The notes below the pieces were generated by a model. The model was not told where the DNA came from. It saw only the letters and a list, made by a program, of their open reading frames with translations, and made no database searches. A DNA stretch of 64,000 bases, taken from the NCBI GenBank assembly GCA_036267755.1, contig DATAVK010000046.1, positions 17,985 through 81,984 of the forward strand, written 5' to 3'. Both the position numbers and the translations under genes were made by a program. This DNA is from DATAVK01 sp036267755 (GTDB lineage: Bacteria; Actinomycetota; Actinomycetes; JAFAQI01). Below, one piece after another: positions 52,819-61,176 of this stretch. Positions within the stretch are counted from its first letter, which is position 1. Each line of letters begins with the position of its first letter.

Positions 52819-54417
52819 GTGCCCCGGTCTCGATGGATGTCCCGCCCGATGGTCACGGCAGGTGCGGCCTTGTTTGCGGTCACCCTGGTCGCGGCCTGCG
52901 GCTCCAGCAGTAGCGGCAGTGGTGGTGGCAGCGGTGGGGGTGGCAGCGCGAGCAGCGCCGGAAAGGCGGTGAACGGGGGCAACCTCATCATCGCTCGGAC
53001 CGCAGATTCCCAGTCGATGAACAACACCAACGTGTTCGACAACGAGTCGATCTGGATCTTCGAGAACATCTTCGACACGCTCTACACGGTCACGCCCAAC
53101 GGCAAGTCCGTGCAGCCCGACCTCGCGACCGGATACAAGGTGTCCAACGCAAAGAAGACTTACACGTTCACGCTGCGTCCGGGTGTGAAGTTCTCGACCG
53201 GCCAGCCGCTCACCTCCGCCGACGTGAAGTTCTCGATCGACAAGGCCCGGGCCGCGGCGCAGGGCTGGGGCTACATCGACACCGCCATCAAGAATGTCCA
53301 GGCCCCGAGTCCGAACACGGTAGTCGTGAACCTCAAGTACCCGTGGGCTCCGCTGCTGGCGGACCTGTCGCTGTTCTCCAACGGCATCGTCCCCGACAAC
53401 TACGGCGGCAAGACCGAGACCGCGTTCTACCAGGCGCCGGTCGGGACCGGACCATTCAAGTGGGGCTTCTGGCACAAGGGCCAGGCGCTCAAGCTGGTGA
53501 AGAACACCAACTACTGGAAGCCGGGGCTGCCTCACCTCGACAGCGTCACCTGGACCGACACGCCGAGCGACAACACCCGTGAGCTCCAGTTGAAGGGCGG
53601 CCAGGCCCAGGTCGATGAGTTCCCGGCGTGGTCGACGGTGTCCAGCCTGAAGTCCACCCCGGGCATCACGATGAACCTGTTCCCGTCCACCCGGACCGAC
53701 TACGTCTTGTTCAACGAGAAGCGGGCCCCGTTCAACGACGTGCACGTGCGCCGCGCCATGTCCTTGGCGATCGACCGTCAGGCGCTCGTCAAGGCCGTGC
53801 TGTTCGGCAACGGGAAGCCGGCGAACTCGGTCTTCCCACCGCAGGTGCCGTATTACCAAGCGGCTACCCAGGGTCTGCAGCTCAACGTGTCGCAGGCGAA
53901 GGCGGAGATGGCCAAGTCCTCGCAGCCGCATGGATTCTCGACGACGTTCCTGATCCCGTCTGGTGAGTCCGACGACAGCACGATCGCGCAGATCATCCAG
54001 TCCGATGTCGCGCCGCTCGGCATCAAGATCAAGATCCAGCAGCTCGACCAGAACACCGTCAACACCGACCAGCAGGGCCTCAACTACGACATGTCGCTGT
54101 CTTACTGGACCATGGACATCCCCGACCCCGACGAGCTGGCGACGTTCGCGGTCGACCCGAAGTCCGGCGCAAAGTCCTTCTACACCGACTACGACAACCC
54201 GGCCGTGGTGTCGGCCGTTCACGCAGCCGAGAAGACGCTGAGTACGACTGGTCGGCAGGCCCTCTACAACAAGGTGCAGACCCAGTCGGCGGCGGACGCG
54301 TTCATGGCGTTCTTGTACTACTCGCCGTACGCGTATGCGGCATCGAGCAAGCTGCACGGCTTCTACGTCACGCCGCTCGGCAACTACCACCTCGAAAACG
54401 CGTGGCTCAGCAAGTAG
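52819..54417 (+). CDS. Dipeptide/oligopeptide-type ABC transporter substrate-binding lipoprotein
   Basis: 532 residues of the SBP_bac_5 (DppA/OppA) family. Signal peptide and lipobox LVAAC put the lipid-bearing cysteine at C27, followed by a Ser/Gly tether. The core includes TYTFTLRPGVKFSTGQPLTSADV and FNEKRAPFNDVHVRRAMSLAIDR, standard for the family. It captures the ligand outside the membrane for the two permeases and two ATPases that follow. GTG 52819 has GGAGG 4 nt upstream, slightly close. Downstream enzymes suggest modified or unusual peptides rather than plain dipeptides. Confidence 0.94.
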   Translation: MPRSRWMSRPMVTAGAALFAVTLVAACGSSSSGSGGGSGGGGSASSAGKAVNGGNLIIARTADSQSMNNTNVFDNESIWIFENIFDTLYTVTPNGKSVQPDLATGYKVSNAKKTYTFTLRPGVKFSTGQPLTSADVKFSIDKARAAAQGWGYIDTAIKNVQAPSPNTVVVNLKYPWAPLLADLSLFSNGIVPDNYGGKTETAFYQAPVGTGPFKWGFWHKGQALKLVKNTNYWKPGLPHLDSVTWTDTPSDNTRELQLKGGQAQVDEFPAWSTVSSLKSTPGITMNLFPSTRTDYVLFNEKRAPFNDVHVRRAMSLAIDRQALVKAVLFGNGKPANSVFPPQVPYYQAATQGLQLNVSQAKAEMAKSSQPHGFSTTFLIPSGESDDSTIAQIIQSDVAPLGIKIKIQQLDQNTVNTDQQGLNYDMSLSYWTMDIPDPDELATFAVDPKSGAKSFYTDYDNPAVVSAVHAAEKTLSTTGRQALYNKVQTQSAADAFMAFLYYSPYAYAASSKLHGFYVTPLGNYHLENAWLSK

Positions 54418-54437
54418 CGAGAATCCGCTCGACGGCG

Positions 54438-54476
54438 ACAGCTGATCACCCCAGGAGGTTGGGGTGAATCAGCTGT
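54438..54476 (+). promoter_or_regulatory. Intercistronic hairpin with the permease ribosome-binding site in its loop
   Basis: The arm at 54438-54453 (ACAGCTGATCACCCCA) pairs with 54460-54476 over 16 bp with a single bulged base. The 6-nt loop (54454-54459) is GGAGGT, the ribosome-binding site of the next gene, and the GTG start (54464) is inside the stem. It should lower permease translation relative to the binding protein, and may protect the upstream mRNA end. Confidence 0.75.
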
Positions 54477-55408
54477 CGCTGATCGGGCGGCGGTTGCTCC
54501 AGCTGATCCCGGTCGCCTTCGGGGTGACGCTCGTGGCCTTCCTGCTGATCCACCTGATCCCGGGTAATCCGGCCCGCACGGTGTTGGGCATCCACGCCAC
54601 TCCGGCGAAGGTCGCGGCGCTCGACAAGGAGTATGGGCTCGACAAGTCGCTGCCGGCCCAGTACTTGCTCTTCCTCAACCGACTGGTGCACGGGAACCTC
54701 GGGGAGAGCCTGTTCTACGGTGTCTCCGCTCGGACCCTCATCATCGACCGGCTTCCAGCGACGCTGTGGTTGCTCGTCTATGCGACGGTGATCGTCATCT
54801 TCATGAGCGTCCCGCTCGCGATGCTCGCCGCGAGCAAGAAGAATGGTGTGCGGGACCACGCGGTGCGGACGATCCCCTTGGTGGGACTCGGACTGCCACC
54901 GTTCTGGGTCGGCATCATCCTGGTCGAAGTGTTCGCGTTAAAGATCCATCTGTTCCCCGTGGACGGGTACGGCAGCGGCGTCGCCGGCCACCTGCGTTAC
55001 ATGTTCCTGCCGGCGCTGACGGTGGCGATCGGGATGGCACCGGTCATCATCCGGAGCCTGCGCGCCAGCATGCTCGATGTCCTCGGTGCGGATTTCGTGT
55101 CGACGGCCCGGTCGAAGGGCGTGCCCGAGTCGCGGGTATTCGTCCGGCACGTGCTGCGCAACGCCATCATCCCGACCGTCACGGTGCTCGGCATCAACAT
55201 CGGGTTCCTGATCGGCAACACCGTCATCATCGAGCAGGTCTTCGCGCTCCCCGGTATCGGCGGCCTGATGATCCAGTCGATCTTCAACCGGGACTTTCCG
55301 GTCGTCCAAGGAGTGACGATCGTCTTCGCCATCCTCGTCGTACTGGTCAACCTGATCGTCGACCTGACCTACGCCCGGCTCGATCCGCGCGTGAGCCTGA
55401 CCCGATGA
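54464..55408 (+). CDS. ABC transporter permease (DppB/OppB type)
   Basis: 314 residues with six membrane helices. It opens with the family start LIGRRLLQLIPVAFGVTLVAFLLIHLIPGNPA and holds the ATPase-contact (EAA) loop LRASMLDVLGADFVSTARSKGV. It forms the channel with the DppC-type subunit. AGGAGG (54453-54458) gives the start, but both it and the GTG are buried in a hairpin. ATGA overlap with the next gene. Confidence 0.94.
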   Translation: MNQLSLIGRRLLQLIPVAFGVTLVAFLLIHLIPGNPARTVLGIHATPAKVAALDKEYGLDKSLPAQYLLFLNRLVHGNLGESLFYGVSARTLIIDRLPATLWLLVYATVIVIFMSVPLAMLAASKKNGVRDHAVRTIPLVGLGLPPFWVGIILVEVFALKIHLFPVDGYGSGVAGHLRYMFLPALTVAIGMAPVIIRSLRASMLDVLGADFVSTARSKGVPESRVFVRHVLRNAIIPTVTVLGINIGFLIGNTVIIEQVFALPGIGGLMIQSIFNRDFPVVQGVTIVFAILVVLVNLIVDLTYARLDPRVSLTR

Positions 55409-56283
55409 CCGACGTCATCGTCGCCAGCGCCGGGGCGGCCGTCCCGGTCGAGCGCCCGGCCCAGCGGCGCGCCACGTGGTACCGGAACGCGCCCCTGATC
55501 GCCGGCATGACCATCACGGGGCTGCTCATTCTGGTGGCCGTCTTCGCGCCGTTGATCGCGCCGTACGACCCGAACAAGCAGAACCTGGCGGTCAGCCTGG
55601 TCGGGCCCAGCGCGCAGCACCTGCTCGGCACCGATCAGCTCGGCCGGGACACATTCAGCCGGCTGGTGTTTGGCGCCCGGGTCGACCTGCGGGTCGGGTT
55701 CATCGCGGTGCTCTTCCCGTTCGTGCTGGGCACGTTCCTCGGGAGCATCGCGGGCTACTTCGGCGGCTGGATCGACATCATCGTGATGCGGCTCGTCGAC
55801 ACCGTCGTCGCGTTCCCGTTCTATGTGCTGGTCATCGCTCTGGTCTTCGTGCTGGGCACCGGTGAGCGCAGCATCTACATCGCCATCACGATCGTCGGCT
55901 GGGTGTCCTACGCGCGCATCATCCGAGGGGAGATCCTCGTCGCCAAGCAGCTCGACTATGTTCTCGCGGCACAGTCGGGCGGGCTGTCCAGCAGACGGGT
56001 CATCATGCGTCACGTCTTGCCGAACGTGATCACGCAGGCGATCGTCTACGCCATGTCGGACATCGTGCAGGACATCCTCGCGATCGTCACCCTGAGCTAT
56101 CTCGGCCTCGGCATCGCTCCGCCGACCGCAGACTGGGGGTCGATGATCGCCGCCGGCCAGGACTTCCTCACCACGCACTGGCAGCTCTCGACCATTCCTG
56201 GCCTGGCGGTCGTCCTGACCGGACTCGGTCTCTCGCTGCTCGGCGACGGCCTCGCCGACCTGCTGCGGCCGGGTCAGCGATGA
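55405..56283 (+). CDS. ABC transporter permease (DppC/OppC type)
   Basis: 292 residues. N-terminal helix LIAGMTITGLLILVAVFAPLIAPYDP, then the typical HLLGTDQLGRDTFSRLVFGARVDLRVG, five further helices and the EAA loop (LAAQSGGLSSRRVIMRHVLPN). Second half of the channel. ATG overlaps the previous stop, and its own stop overlaps the next ATG. Confidence 0.94.
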   Translation: MTDVIVASAGAAVPVERPAQRRATWYRNAPLIAGMTITGLLILVAVFAPLIAPYDPNKQNLAVSLVGPSAQHLLGTDQLGRDTFSRLVFGARVDLRVGFIAVLFPFVLGTFLGSIAGYFGGWIDIIVMRLVDTVVAFPFYVLVIALVFVLGTGERSIYIAITIVGWVSYARIIRGEILVAKQLDYVLAAQSGGLSSRRVIMRHVLPNVITQAIVYAMSDIVQDILAIVTLSYLGLGIAPPTADWGSMIAAGQDFLTTHWQLSTIPGLAVVLTGLGLSLLGDGLADLLRPGQR

Positions 56284-57281
56284 CGGCACTGCTCGAGGTC
56301 GAGGACCTCCAGGTCGAGATCCGCAACCGTCGAGGCGCGGTGCACGTCGTCGAGAACGTCAGCTTCAGTGTCGAGTCCGGTCGGGCCATGGGGTTGGTGG
56401 GGGAGTCAGGCTCGGGCAAGAGCATGACGCTGCGGGCGATGATGGGCCTGCTCCCGACCGAGGCCCACATCAGCGAAGGCCGGGTGCTGCTCAACGGCGA
56501 GGACCTGGTCACCGCGCCGCGGCGACGGCTCCAGCAGCTGCGAGGACCGCAGATCGCCATGGTCTTCCAGGAACCGATGAGCGCGCTCAACCCGGTCATG
56601 CGGGTCGGCGAGCAGATCGCCGAAGGACCCAGGGTCCACCTCGGGCTGAGCCGGTCGCAAGGTGCGGACAAAGCGCTCGAGCTGATGCGCCGGGTCGGCA
56701 TCCCCGACCCGGAACGTCGCGCCTTCGACTACCCGCACCAGTTCTCGGGCGGGATGCGGCAGCGGGTCATGATCGCGATCGCGCTGTCCTGCGAGCCGCG
56801 CCTGATCCTGTGCGACGAGCCGACCACGGCGCTCGACGTGACCATCCAGGATCAGATCCTGCGACTGCTCACCGGCCTGTGTGCCGACACCGGGACCAGC
56901 CTGGTCTTCGTCACGCACGACCTTCCCGTGGTCGCCGAGGTCTGTCAGACGGTCGCGGTCATGTACGCCGGCCGCATCCTCGAGAGCGGGGGGGTGACGG
57001 AGGTTTTCCGGCAGCCGCGCCATCCTTACACCCTTGGCCTGCTGCGGTCGGCTCCGGACTTCGCCGAGACCCGGGAGGGCCTGATCCCGATCCCCGGGGC
57101 CCCGCCGGACCCGTATGCGCCGCCATCCGGTTGCGTCTTCCACCCCCGGTGCGCGTTCGCCACCGCGGACTGCGCGACGCAGCCGATGCCGTTGCGGCAG
57201 GTCACCGCCACGCGCACCACCGCGTGCATCCACGACGACCGGGCCCTCGAGTCGCAGAAGCTGCTTCCGGTGGCGCAGTGA
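56280..57281 (+). CDS. ABC transporter ATP-binding protein (DppD/OppD type)
   Basis: 333 residues. Walker A GESGSGKS (41-48), signature FSGGMRQRVMIAIAL, Walker B LILCDEPTTALD. The C-terminal oligopeptide-transporter extension has the cysteine motif RCAFATADC preceded by PSGCVFHP, which is thought to bind an Fe-S cluster in this family. Coupled at both ends by 4-nt overlaps. Confidence 0.94.
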   Translation: MTALLEVEDLQVEIRNRRGAVHVVENVSFSVESGRAMGLVGESGSGKSMTLRAMMGLLPTEAHISEGRVLLNGEDLVTAPRRRLQQLRGPQIAMVFQEPMSALNPVMRVGEQIAEGPRVHLGLSRSQGADKALELMRRVGIPDPERRAFDYPHQFSGGMRQRVMIAIALSCEPRLILCDEPTTALDVTIQDQILRLLTGLCADTGTSLVFVTHDLPVVAEVCQTVAVMYAGRILESGGVTEVFRQPRHPYTLGLLRSAPDFAETREGLIPIPGAPPDPYAPPSGCVFHPRCAFATADCATQPMPLRQVTATRTTACIHDDRALESQKLLPVAQ

Positions 57282-58393
57282 CGAGCAGCGACACCGATCC
57301 CGCATCGGTCCCCGCCGCCGACGCGACCCCAATCCTTCGGGCGCGTGGGGTCGCGGTGACGTTCCTCGGACAACGCTCCTCGATCGAGCGGATTCGGCGG
57401 CAGGAGCGCGTGCTCCGCGCCGTCGATGGCGTCGATCTCGATGTGTTCCGTGGCGAGGCGCTCGCCGTTGTGGGCGAGTCCGGCTCTGGGAAGTCGACGC
57501 TGGCCAAGGCCGTGACCGGCCTGACGCCGCTGTCGGCCGGCTCGCTGGAGTTCGAGGGCAGGACACTGACGGGCCGACGCAGCCGCTCGGACACCCGGCG
57601 GATCCAGATGGTCTTCCAGGATCCGTACTCCTCGCTCAACCCGAGGCTAACGGTCGGGCAGATCCTCAAGGAGCTGCTCAAGGTTCATCACATCGTCCCG
57701 GACGACGAGCTGCAGTCGGAGGCCGAGAGCCTGCTGACCCGGGTCGGCCTGACGGCGGATGCGCTCGGTGCCTACCCCCGACAGTTCTCGGGCGGTCAAC
57801 GGCAGCGCGTCGCGATCGCCCGCGCACTCGCGTTGCGACCCGAGGTGCTGGTGGCCGACGAGCCGGTGTCGGCGCTGGACGTCTCGGTGCAGGCGACGAT
57901 CCTCAACCTGCTCGAGGAGCTGCGGGCCGAGATGGGCCTCACGCTGCTGTTCATCGCCCACAACCTGGCGGTGGTCCACCATCTCTGTGACCGGGTGGCG
58001 GTCATGTACCTCGGGCGCATCGTCGAGGTCGCGCCCACGAACCGGTTGTTCAAGCAGCCCGGCCACCCCTACACCCGCGGCCTGCTCGAGGCGATCCCGC
58101 GGCTGACCTCGTCGCGGGCCGGCAAGCCGCCCGCGGTGGCGGGGGACCCGCCCAGTCCGCTCAACATCCCGTCGGGCTGCCGCTTCCGGACGCGGTGCCC
58201 GCGGGCGGAGGCGATCTGCGCGGAGGTCGACCCGCCGATGCTGCCCGCGCCCGGGTATGTCGCCGCGACCACGACGGACGAGCACATCGCCGCCTGCCAC
58301 TTCGCCTTCGAGGCACCGGGACCGCGTCCGGTCGACGGCGACTCGGCAGCGGCGCCGGCATCGACCGAGGAGCCATCATCGCCACGCCCGTGA
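57278..58393 (+). CDS. ABC transporter ATP-binding protein (DppF/OppF type)
   Basis: 371 residues. Walker A GESGSGKST (about 70), signature FSGGQRQRVAIARAL, Walker B VLVADEPVSALD, then the C-terminal PSGCRFRTRCPRAEAIC cysteine motif. The tail beyond about residue 340 is Pro/Ala-rich. GTG start within the previous stop; its stop overlaps the GTG of the asparaginase-like gene. Confidence 0.94.
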   Translation: MTSSDTDPASVPAADATPILRARGVAVTFLGQRSSIERIRRQERVLRAVDGVDLDVFRGEALAVVGESGSGKSTLAKAVTGLTPLSAGSLEFEGRTLTGRRSRSDTRRIQMVFQDPYSSLNPRLTVGQILKELLKVHHIVPDDELQSEAESLLTRVGLTADALGAYPRQFSGGQRQRVAIARALALRPEVLVADEPVSALDVSVQATILNLLEELRAEMGLTLLFIAHNLAVVHHLCDRVAVMYLGRIVEVAPTNRLFKQPGHPYTRGLLEAIPRLTSSRAGKPPAVAGDPPSPLNIPSGCRFRTRCPRAEAICAEVDPPMLPAPGYVAATTTDEHIAACHFAFEAPGPRPVDGDSAAAPASTEEPSSPRP

Positions 58394-59319
58394 TGATCGC
58401 CAGCGAACGCGGCGAAGTCGGACTCGCCGTCGGGCTCGACATCTTGCGGGCCGGCGGGTCGGCGCTGGATGCGGTCGAGGCTGCAGTTCGCGTGGTCGAG
58501 GCGAACGAAGCCGACCACTACGTCGGCGTCGGAGGCCTGCCCAACCTGCTGGGCGTCGTCGAGCTGGACGCCGGAATCATGGATGGGGCCACTCGCCGGG
58601 CCGGGGCGGTGGGTGCGGTGACCGGGTTTCCGCACCCGATCACGATTGCCCGAGCCGTCATGGAGCGGTTGCCGCAGCACCTGCTGCTCGTCGGTCCCGG
58701 CGCCGAGCGCTTCGCGGACGAGGTCGGGATCGAGCGAGGCGAGACGCTGACAGAAGAGGCGCAACAGCTGTGGCGCGATGGGCTCGAACCCGCCGGCGTC
58801 CAGGACGCGGAGGCGTGGGGCAGTGAGGGCGAGGCCCGCTACCGACGCGACGCACTGGCCCGGATCACGGCCATGGCCGCGCCGGATCGCCCGTACGGAA
58901 CCGTGAACGTGATGGCGTTGGATACCAACGGAAACCTCGCGGTCGGTGTCAGCACCAGCGGCTATCCGTGGAAGTACCCGGGTCGGCTGGGTGACTCGCC
59001 GGTGATCGGCGCCGGCCTGTACTGCGACAACCGGATCGCCGGAGCTGCCTGCACCGGTCGCGGCGAGCTCGCGATCCGTGGCGGCACCGCGCGCGGCGTC
59101 GTCCAGGCGGTGTCCCGGGGGCTCGAGCCGTCGCAAGCCTGTCGTGACGCGTTGCAGGAGACCGTCGACTTGCCCGACGAGTTCCGCGCACCGCTGCAGG
59201 CATTGTGTCTGCTCCCGGACGGCTCGCACGGCGGCGCTGCGACCCGTGCCGGCGCGACGTACTCGGTCATGACGGCCGAGGACACCGCCTTCCGGATCCT
59301 GGAAAGGGCAGCGTTGTGA
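58390..59319 (+). CDS. Ntn-hydrolase isoaspartyl peptidase/asparaginase family protein
   Basis: 309 residues. The autoprocessing nucleophile is T171 in YGTVNVMALD, where family members usually have HGTV. Upstream are GGSALDAVEAAVRVVEAN and VGVGGLPN, the usual first-chain motifs, and after the cut STSGYPWKYPGRLGDSPVIGAG. The enzyme should split into two chains and hydrolyse beta-aspartyl or N4-glycosyl asparagine bonds. GTG 58390 (or ATG 58393) overlaps the transporter ATPase stop. Its place in the operon means it probably acts on the imported compound. Confidence 0.9.
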   Translation: MMIASERGEVGLAVGLDILRAGGSALDAVEAAVRVVEANEADHYVGVGGLPNLLGVVELDAGIMDGATRRAGAVGAVTGFPHPITIARAVMERLPQHLLLVGPGAERFADEVGIERGETLTEEAQQLWRDGLEPAGVQDAEAWGSEGEARYRRDALARITAMAAPDRPYGTVNVMALDTNGNLAVGVSTSGYPWKYPGRLGDSPVIGAGLYCDNRIAGAACTGRGELAIRGGTARGVVQAVSRGLEPSQACRDALQETVDLPDEFRAPLQALCLLPDGSHGGAATRAGATYSVMTAEDTAFRILERAAL

Positions 59320-60143
59320 AGGTCTTCATCTCCAGCGACATGGAGGGCACTGCGGGCGTCGTCGACTGGGAGCAGTGCGTCGGGAACGGGCCGGAGGCGG
59401 CCGCCGGGCGGCGACTCCTGCTCGCGGAGGTCAACGCCGCCATCGAAGGAGCGGCCGAGGGCGGCGCCACGGAGGTCGTGGTCAACGACTCCCACTCGAC
59501 GATGCGCAACCTGCCGGCCGACGAGCTGGCCCAGGGCGCGTCGTACATCTCCGGGTCGCACAAGCCGATGTACATGATGCAGGGCCTCGACGCGTCGTAC
59601 GACGCTGTACTTTTCGTGTCCTACCACGGCTCGATCGGTGCGCCCGCGGGCCTGTCGCACACCTATAACCCGAACGCGGTGTCGGAGGTCCGGCTCGGCG
59701 GCGTCGTTACCGGTGAGGCGGGGATCAACGCGTTGGTGGCGGCGCACTACGGGGTCCCGGTGGTGCTCGTCACCGGTGACCAGGAAGCCTGCGATGAGAC
59801 GGCCATGCTCATTCCCGGCATTCGTACGGCGGTGGTGAAGCACACGGTGTCGCGGATGGCGGCGCACAGCCTGCACCCCCACGAGGCGCGCGCGCTGATC
59901 CGTGATGCCGCCCGGCAGGCGGTGGCCGCGGCAGGCGAGATCGGAGCGCCGGATCTCGGACCCACCCCGACGCTCGAGATCGACGTGCGCACCACCGACA
60001 TCGCCGAGGCAATGACCTGGGTGCGAGGGGTCGAGCGAGCCGCGCCGCGGACAGTGGTGATCGGCGGCGCGGACGCGCTGTCGACGTTCCGGTCGTTCGC
60101 GGCGGCCATCCTGCTCTCTCGCTCGGTCGCGGAGCTGAGATGA
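59316..60143 (+). CDS. M55 family D-aminopeptidase (DppA-like)
   Basis: 275 residues, matching B. subtilis DppA closely at every key site: zinc ligands D8, E10, H60, H104 and E134, and catalytic H115. DppA removes N-terminal D-amino acids (D-Ala, Gly) from short peptides and forms a decamer ring. In B. subtilis it is also encoded with a dipeptide transporter. GTG start in a GTGA overlap with the asparaginase-like gene. It suggests import of D-amino-acid-containing peptides, for example from peptidoglycan. Confidence 0.93.
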   Translation: MKVFISSDMEGTAGVVDWEQCVGNGPEAAAGRRLLLAEVNAAIEGAAEGGATEVVVNDSHSTMRNLPADELAQGASYISGSHKPMYMMQGLDASYDAVLFVSYHGSIGAPAGLSHTYNPNAVSEVRLGGVVTGEAGINALVAAHYGVPVVLVTGDQEACDETAMLIPGIRTAVVKHTVSRMAAHSLHPHEARALIRDAARQAVAAAGEIGAPDLGPTPTLEIDVRTTDIAEAMTWVRGVERAAPRTVVIGGADALSTFRSFAAAILLSRSVAELR

Positions 60144-60150
60144 CGCCCGG

Positions 60151-61176
60151 ATGGAGCTAGCGCCCCGACGTCGTACCGCCCGGCTGGCCGATGTAGCAGG
60201 CATCGCCGGCGTTCATCCCTCGACGGTGTCGCGTGTCCTCAACGGCGACCCGTCCGTCGCGGTCCGCCCGGAGACGTCGCGGCGGATCCGCGAGGCCGCT
60301 CGGCAGGCGGGCTATCGCCCCAACTCGGTGGCCCGTGCCTTGCGCGGCTCGCGGACCGGCTCGCTCGGCATGGTGGTTCCGTTGCTGCGCAACCCGATCT
60401 GGGTCCGGCTGCAGGCCGGCGCGCTGCACCGTGCACAAGAGCGCGGGTATGTCGTCATGATCATCGAGGAAGCACTGGACGCCCCACATCCCGCCATCGA
60501 CTACCGGTACCTCGTCGACGAGAGCCGGGTCGACGGGCTGATGCTGGCCAACGCGTTGCGCGGTCAACGACCCGAGGTCGCCGATCCGGGTGTCGCCCAC
60601 GTGTTCTTCAACCGACGCGGTGGCCGCGGCGGCAACAACGTGGTGATGGACGAAGGCGGCGCGGTCAAGCTCATGGTCGAGCATGCCGTCGAGTTCGGGC
60701 ACCGGTCGATCGCGCTGCTCGATGGACCACGAGCGGTCGACACCGTCGCCCGACGCGTCGGCGCCGCTCGTGCCCTGTGCGCCAGGCATGGCATCCACCT
60801 GCAGGTCATTCACAGTGGTGCCACCGAGGCGGAGGGGTACGCCGCCGGTGTGACGCTTGCCCGGCGTAACCGCCGTCCCACCCTCTGTGCGGTCGGGAGC
60901 ATCAACCAGTTGTTCGGGCTTTATGCGGCGCTGCGCGACGCGAAGGTGGACGTTCCCGGCGACATGTCGGTGGTGAGCTTCGACGAGGACGAATGCCTCG
61001 CTTACCTCGACGTGGCCGTGACGTCGGTGTCGATGCCGCTCGACGAGCTTGGGGCGGCGAGCGTCGATGCGCTGCTGGAGCGGATCAACGGCGAGCAGTC
61101 GAGGGACGTGGTGGTCCGCAACCCGATGACGTTGGTACGGCGAGACTCCGTGGCTCGGGCGCGGTCGGCGACATGA
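60151..61176 (+). CDS. LacI family transcriptional regulator
   Basis: 341 residues. The N-terminal helix-turn-helix ARLADVAGIAGVHPSTVSRVLNG (about 10-32) and hinge (YRPNSVARALRGSRTGSLGMVVP) are typical. A periplasmic-binding-like effector domain follows (VPLLRNPIWVRLQAGA; GDMSVVSFDED). Inside the operon it probably controls, with likely operators at 52773-52804. The effector is presumably the imported compound or a breakdown product. It starts 7 nt after the M55 gene and overlaps the next start (ATGA). Confidence 0.93.
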   Translation: MELAPRRRTARLADVAGIAGVHPSTVSRVLNGDPSVAVRPETSRRIREAARQAGYRPNSVARALRGSRTGSLGMVVPLLRNPIWVRLQAGALHRAQERGYVVMIIEEALDAPHPAIDYRYLVDESRVDGLMLANALRGQRPEVADPGVAHVFFNRRGGRGGNNVVMDEGGAVKLMVEHAVEFGHRSIALLDGPRAVDTVARRVGAARALCARHGIHLQVIHSGATEAEGYAAGVTLARRNRRPTLCAVGSINQLFGLYAALRDAKVDVPGDMSVVSFDEDECLAYLDVAVTSVSMPLDELGAASVDALLERINGEQSRDVVVRNPMTLVRRDSVARARSAT

